Assembly: GCA_009726075.1 (NCBI GenBank) | Contig: WLND01000069.1 | Span: 1 to 7,552, forward strand | From: Actinomycetota bacterium | Lineage (GTDB): Bacteria > Actinomycetota > Actinomycetes > S36-B12 | Direction: 5' to 3' | DNA length: 7,552 nt | In this document: positions 4,209-7,552 of the stretch, piece after piece | How the letters are laid out: the number at the start of each line of letters is the position of its first letter | Position numbering within the stretch: the stretch's first letter is position 1 | The notes under the pieces: generated by a model | Seen by the model: the letters and a program-made list of their open reading frames with translations, nothing else | Databases searched by the model: none | What the model was told of the DNA's origin: nothing | Position numbers and translations under genes: made by a program

Positions 4209-6130
4209 GCAGCGTCATGGAAACGTCACTGGCGACCGACGGACCAGCCGATGTCATCGAGGCCGCGATGCGCCCGTTCCGGAAGCCGAGCAAGAAGTTC
4301 AGGGCCGTCCTCGTTGTCCTGGCCATCGTCGTGGCCGCGGCCATCGGCGCGTATGCCTACCAGTTGCGGATGGGCATGGGGGTGGCCGGCTACACCGACA
4401 GTTCGTTCTGGGCCATCTACATCGCAGATGTGGTCGCCATCATCGGAGTCTCATACGGCGGCGCCGTGGTCTCCGCGATCCTGCTTCTCGCCGGCGCATC
4501 GTGGCGGGCGCCACTGGTGCGTCTGGCTGAAGGCACGGCACTCGTGACGGTCCTCGTCGGTGCCGCCTTCATCTTCCCGCACCTGGGCCGCCCCGACCGA
4601 CTCGTCGGCATGGTCATCCACGCGAACGTCGCCTCACCGGTCTTCTGGGACATGATCGCGATCACGACCTATACCTTCGCGACGCTCGTCTTCTTCCTGC
4701 TCCCGCTTGTCCCCGACACGGCGACGCTGCTGGCGGAGCACCCCGATGAGCTCGGGCGCGGCCGTCGAGCCCTCTATCGCTTCATGTCCCGGGGCTGGGT
4801 CGGCTCCGAGCACCAGCGTCGCGTCCTGCACTCAGCGACGGTCATCGTTGCGATCGTCATCATTCCGCTGGCGGTGTCGGTGCACTCCGTCCTCGCGTGG
4901 GCCTTCGCCCTCGTGAGCCGACCCGGCTGGCACGAGAGCATCTGGGCCCCCTACTTCGTGATCGCCGCCCTCTACTCCGGGGTCGCCCTGGTCATCCTCG
5001 TCGCCGCAGGATTCAGGCGCGGCTACCACCTCGAGGCCTTCATCACCAAGCGGCACTTCGTCCGACTCGGCTACATCATGCTGTCGCTCGGCGCGCTGTA
5101 CTTCTACCTGACGTTCGCCGACCTCCTTCCCAGCGCCTACGTTGGCGAGTCCGGCCCCACTGAGATCGTGTACGGCATGCTGTTCGGCAGCGTGGCGGGC
5201 TGGTTCTGGCTCTTCCTCGTCGCCGGGACGATCCTGCCGATCGTGCTCATCGCCCTGCCATGGACCCGGAATATCTGGGGCATCGTGATCGCCTCGGTGC
5301 TCGTGGTCATCGCCATGTGGATCAAGCGGGTGATCATGGTCGTCGAGACCTCCGGCTATGACCGCCTGACCAACTCCTTCGGGGACCTCTTCCACTTCAC
5401 CTGGGTCTCGATAGCGGTGACCCTCGGGGGCATGGCCGCGATCGCCCTGCTCCTCATGCTCCTCTTCCGCACGCTCCCGCTTCTGTCGATCGTTGACGTG
5501 CAGGAACTGGCGGACAGCGAGGCCGGGCCCATCGAGGCAAGCGCCACGCCGGCACGGGGCTCGCACGTACGCGCTGCCGGAGTCGCGGGCGCCGTGATCC
5601 TGCTCGCCGCGGCCTTCGGGGCGATCGGTGTCACGAGTGCCCAGCCTGCTCGCGCAGCGGTGGCGACTGAATCGCTGCCCATCGTCACCGTCACCGCTGT
5701 CGAAGCCGGACCGCTCAACACGGTGACGGCGATGGTGACCTTGGACGGACTGCCCGTCGAGGGCGTCCTGGTGAACTTCTACGAGAGCACGACGATGTTC
5801 GCCCCGGGCGACAACCAGGTCCCGCTCGGCGCCATGTCGACGAACGCGACGGGCGCGGCAGCCATCACGTACACGGCAGCGGTCACGGGGCCGAGAACCA
5901 TCAAGGCGACCTACTTCCCCGTCGTTCTGGGTGATCCGGTGGTGGGCACGACGGAATTCGAGGTGACGGAGGCGGTGTCCTTGTACTCCCCGACGCCACC
6001 TCGGCTGCTCGCCACCGCTGGGCAGACCCTGGCACTCACGCTCTTCGGAGTGGTGGCCATCGTCTTCATCATCCTGATCGCCCAGGTGGTCCGGGTGCGC
6101 AGATCATGCGGGCCTGCGCGCCGAGCGTGA
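4205..6130 (+). CDS. NrfD/PsrC/ActC-type quinone-interacting membrane protein fused to an Ig-like extracytoplasmic domain
   Basis: A 641-residue membrane subunit that should exchange electrons between the quinone pool and the Fe-S protein. GGAGG at 4193-4197 and the ATGA overlap set the start; an upstream in-frame ATG at 4148 lies deep inside the Fe-S gene and is rejected. Residues 34-420 hold about ten membrane helices with NrfD/ActC landmarks: GVSYGGAVVSAILLLAG (81-97), FPHLGRP (124-130), His227 in VSVHSVLAWAF, and RPGWHESIWAPYFV (239-252). After a charged linker (421-455) comes a signal-peptide-like helix (457-478) ending in a PARA motif, a beta-rich domain (about 490-588, GLPVEGVLVNFYES and TNATGAAAITYTA), and a final helix (607-629) with a basic tail. 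With a cytoplasmic N terminus, ten helices return the chain inside, so the extra domain would lie outside and the tail inside, obeying the positive-inside rule. Family members normally lack this tail; here it adds about 190 residues. Confidence 0.92.
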   Translation: MSSVMETSLATDGPADVIEAAMRPFRKPSKKFRAVLVVLAIVVAAAIGAYAYQLRMGMGVAGYTDSSFWAIYIADVVAIIGVSYGGAVVSAILLLAGASWRAPLVRLAEGTALVTVLVGAAFIFPHLGRPDRLVGMVIHANVASPVFWDMIAITTYTFATLVFFLLPLVPDTATLLAEHPDELGRGRRALYRFMSRGWVGSEHQRRVLHSATVIVAIVIIPLAVSVHSVLAWAFALVSRPGWHESIWAPYFVIAALYSGVALVILVAAGFRRGYHLEAFITKRHFVRLGYIMLSLGALYFYLTFADLLPSAYVGESGPTEIVYGMLFGSVAGWFWLFLVAGTILPIVLIALPWTRNIWGIVIASVLVVIAMWIKRVIMVVETSGYDRLTNSFGDLFHFTWVSIAVTLGGMAAIALLLMLLFRTLPLLSIVDVQELADSEAGPIEASATPARGSHVRAAGVAGAVILLAAAFGAIGVTSAQPARAAVATESLPIVTVTAVEAGPLNTVTAMVTLDGLPVEGVLVNFYESTTMFAPGDNQVPLGAMSTNATGAAAITYTAAVTGPRTIKATYFPVVLGDPVVGTTEFEVTEAVSLYSPTPPRLLATAGQTLALTLFGVVAIVFIILIAQVVRVRRSCGPARRA

Positions 6131-6140
6131 CGCCCACGCG

Positions 6141-6162
6141 GTGCGGGGAAGAACCCCCGCGC
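6141..6162. terminator. hairpin between convergent genes
   Basis: GTGCGGGG (6141-6148) pairs with CCCCGCGC (6155-6162), eight pairs including one G-U, around the loop AAGAAC. It begins 11 bases after the stop of the NrfD-like gene and lies before the end of the - strand genes, so it could terminate both transcripts. No T-run follows on either side. Confidence 0.5.
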
Positions 6163-6176
6163 TGGCGGCAACCGAC

Positions 6177-6269
6177 TCAGATGAACATGACCGCCATCGA
6201 GACGAAGATGGCGACGGCAGAGAGCACAGCGACGCCGACAACGACCTTGCGAGAGCGAAAGAAGTTCAT
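6177..6269 (-). CDS. possible 30-residue single-pass membrane peptide
   Basis: An ATG at 6269-6267 opens a 30-codon frame ending at 6177. The product has a basic start (MNFFRSRK) followed by about 20 uninterrupted hydrophobic residues (VVVGVAVLSAVAIFVSMAVM), the classic shape of a small one-helix membrane protein with its N terminus inside. It begins 38 bases after the MoeA-like stop on the same strand, so it could be the last gene of that transcript. Against it, no good Shine-Dalgarno sequence precedes the ATG, and the frame is open further upstream into the MoeA-like gene. I do not recognise it. The amino-acid pattern, rather than any family match, is the reason for calling it. Confidence 0.4.
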   Translation of the reverse strand: MNFFRSRKVVVGVAVLSAVAIFVSMAVMFI

Positions 6270-6307
6270 AGCGCGCAATTGTGCGGCACGGGTGGCGAAA
6301 GGCGAAG

Positions 6308-7516
6308 TCAGAGCCGCATGACCGAGACCGCATCGCCCCGGTAGCCCTTCGCCGGCGGAACGATCGCGATGCCGTCGGCATTCGCCCACCCGCTGAGGCC
6401 GGCGGGGCCGGTGTCAGCGACCGGCCGCGCGATCAGGGCCGACTCGGGCCCCTCGAGGATGACCGGCGCCAGCCGGGTGTCGTCGGCGAAGTCGGCGAAC
6501 GGGGCATCCTCGGCAAGGACGGCGTCGATATTCACAGGCAGTGGCGCCCCGCGCAGGATCGTGATGAGCGGCGCCACCAGCGTGACGAGGCCGGCCAGCG
6601 CCGACTGCGGATCGCCGGGCAGGCCGACGATGAACCGGCCATCGGGGAGGCGGGCCAGCAGCATCTGGGCGCCGGGGGTCACCGAGACGCCGTCGATCAG
6701 CCAGCGGGCATCGAGGTCGCGCAGCACCTTGCGCACGGAACTATCGTCGCCCGGCGAGGTCGCGCCCGTCGTGATGAGCACGTCGACGTTGGCGTCCTCG
6801 ATCTCGGCAAGCAGGAGCTCATGGGTGTCGGGAGCCCGCACGGCCGGGTTGCCGCGAGCCCCGAGCGCCGCGACGAAGGCCGGCACCGTGTTGCCCAGGG
6901 CATCGCGAACGCGGCCCTTGCGGGCCCGTCCGGACGACAGCAGCGCATTGCCGAGCACGAGGGTGCCGACCACCGGGGGCTTGATGATGCTGAGCTCGTC
7001 GTGGCCCGCGGCAGCGGCCAGGGCAAGGATCGGGGCGGTCACGAGGCGGCCCGCGGGCAGGATGGTCGTGCCGGCCTTCGCCCGGCTGCCCCGACGCGCA
7101 ATGCCCGCCCAGAGCTCGGGACGAACCCGCTCATCGGCGAGCCCGCTGAGCTCGTCGCGTCCGGTCACGAGCATCGTGCCCCCACGGCCAGACTCGGAGA
7201 CCGCCCTGTCCATCTCGAGTACCGCGTCGGCGTTCTTCGGCAGCACCTCGCCCGCCCGAAGCAGGTTGCACTCGCCCGGCGCCAGAGCCTGGTTCAGGGT
7301 GCGGTTCCAGGGGCCCTGCCCGCAGATCGCGTAGCCATTGATGGCGGCGACGTCGGCGCTCGGGTCGTCGTCGAGCGTTGCGAGCGGCCGGGCCAGCAGG
7401 CTGCCGGCGGCCTCGTCCAATCGAGCCCACACCGGTGCAAGCGGCTGCGCGCACGTACTCGCGATCAGATGGGCTTGCGCCCACGACAGCACGCCGTCGA
7501 GACCGGAGGTGCTCAC
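6308..7516 (-). CDS. MoeA-like molybdopterin molybdenumtransferase family protein with altered active site
   Basis: A 402-residue protein with the order and length of MoeA, the cytoplasmic enzyme that inserts molybdenum into adenylylated molybdopterin. Recognisable blocks: AAINGYAI (57-64, for SAMDGYA), LRAGEVLPKNADAVLEMD (86-103, for the TGAPxPxGADAVV block), a central GTLVLGNALLSSGR block (184-197, for the STGDEL block), VLITTGATSPGDDSSV (246-261, MoCF-type GGxSxG block), VTPGAQ (279-284) and GLPGDPQSA (298-306, for GLPGNPxSA). Asp becomes Asn60, the Asp-Glu pair becomes Asn190-Ala191, the Thr of TGA becomes Arg87, and GLPGN becomes GLPGD. Several of these are active-site positions in E. 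coli MoeA, so this may be a paralogue with changed or lost activity. The frame starts at GTG 7516, with no clear Shine-Dalgarno sequence, and stays open to the window edge, so the start could lie beyond it. Confidence 0.87.
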   Translation of the reverse strand: MSTSGLDGVLSWAQAHLIASTCAQPLAPVWARLDEAAGSLLARPLATLDDDPSADVAAINGYAICGQGPWNRTLNQALAPGECNLLRAGEVLPKNADAVLEMDRAVSESGRGGTMLVTGRDELSGLADERVRPELWAGIARRGSRAKAGTTILPAGRLVTAPILALAAAAGHDELSIIKPPVVGTLVLGNALLSSGRARKGRVRDALGNTVPAFVAALGARGNPAVRAPDTHELLLAEIEDANVDVLITTGATSPGDDSSVRKVLRDLDARWLIDGVSVTPGAQMLLARLPDGRFIVGLPGDPQSALAGLVTLVAPLITILRGAPLPVNIDAVLAEDAPFADFADDTRLAPVILEGPESALIARPVADTGPAGLSGWANADGIAIVPPAKGYRGDAVSVMRL

Positions 7517-7552
7517 CGCGCTATGCCCGCCATTTCGCCGAGGCCCGGGTGC
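7513..7552 (-). CDS. possible C-terminal end of an upstream gene overlapping the MoeA-like start
   Basis: In another - strand frame, the window edge to a TGA at 7515-7513 reads HPGLGEMAGIAR. The TGA overlaps the GTG start of the MoeA-like gene as GTGA, the usual form of translational coupling in high-GC actinomycetes, which would explain the missing Shine-Dalgarno sequence. Twelve residues are far too few to name a family; a molybdenum-cofactor gene would be a reasonable guess from context only. Confidence 0.3.
   Translation of the reverse strand, partial: HPGLGEMAGIAR

Noticed and set aside
3670..4530. 286-codon + strand open frame
   Set aside because: Arg/Ser/Pro-rich, in another frame of the Fe-S and NrfD-like genes; a typical high-GC shadow with no family features.
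4832..5566. 244-codon - strand open frame opposite the NrfD-like gene
   Set aside because: Composition is almost all Asp, Glu, Gly, His and Arg, the usual antisense shadow of a hydrophobic membrane protein gene.
6369..7334. 321-codon + strand open frame opposite the MoeA-like gene
   Set aside because: Ser/Arg/Ala/Pro-rich antisense shadow with no recognisable motif; the - strand frame has clear family blocks.
1..7552. CRISPR array, tRNA, rRNA or phage genes
   Set aside because: No regularly spaced direct repeats, no tRNA-like cloverleaf and no rRNA or phage-like sequence was seen on reading both strands.

Overview
The window comes from a high-GC Gram-positive bacterium, most likely an actinomycete (Actinomycetota). 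The reasons are high GC, strong G/C preference at third codon positions, a GTG start, an ATGA stop/start overlap, an actinobacterial-looking lipoprotein signal, and a NarL-type two-component pair of the kind common in that phylum. Genus cannot be given from sequence alone.

Layout. (1) Bases 1-183, + strand: the 3' end of a membrane protein resembling a ferric-reductase-like transmembrane protein. (2) 228-2463, - strand: a two-component system. The response regulator (start best placed at 2463) is upstream and overlaps the membrane-bound GAF histidine kinase by 11 bases. (3) 2519-2599: two strong hairpins that separate the regulator from the next gene. (4) 2599-3024, - strand: a small Ala-rich lipoprotein. 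(5) 3025-3338: a divergent intergenic region built as a large imperfect inverted repeat centred at 3236.5. It has perfect 19-base arms, an inner dyad laid out like a DosR/NarL-family operator, and a second 23-base palindrome in the lipoprotein leader. (6) 3339-6130, + strand: a coupled pair, a Tat-exported four-cluster iron-sulfur protein and an NrfD/ActC-type quinone-interacting membrane protein that carries an extra extracytoplasmic Ig-like domain. (7) 6141-6162: a hairpin between convergent genes. (8) 6177-7516, - strand: a possible 30-residue membrane peptide and a MoeA-like protein with several changed active-site positions, plus a possible gene end overlapping its start.

How it may fit together. 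The Fe-S/NrfD pair is the electron-transfer and quinone-reaction half of a complex iron-sulfur molybdoenzyme or alternative complex III, but no catalytic subunit is present in the window. The Fe-S protein has non-cysteine residues at two positions normally held by cluster ligands, and the membrane subunit is fused to a domain that should project outside the cell. The divergent lipoprotein shares the mirrored control region with this pair, so the two transcripts may be co-regulated, plausibly by the neighbouring two-component system. The whole reads as a regulated, cell-surface electron-transfer module whose partner is not visible here; its substrate is unknown.
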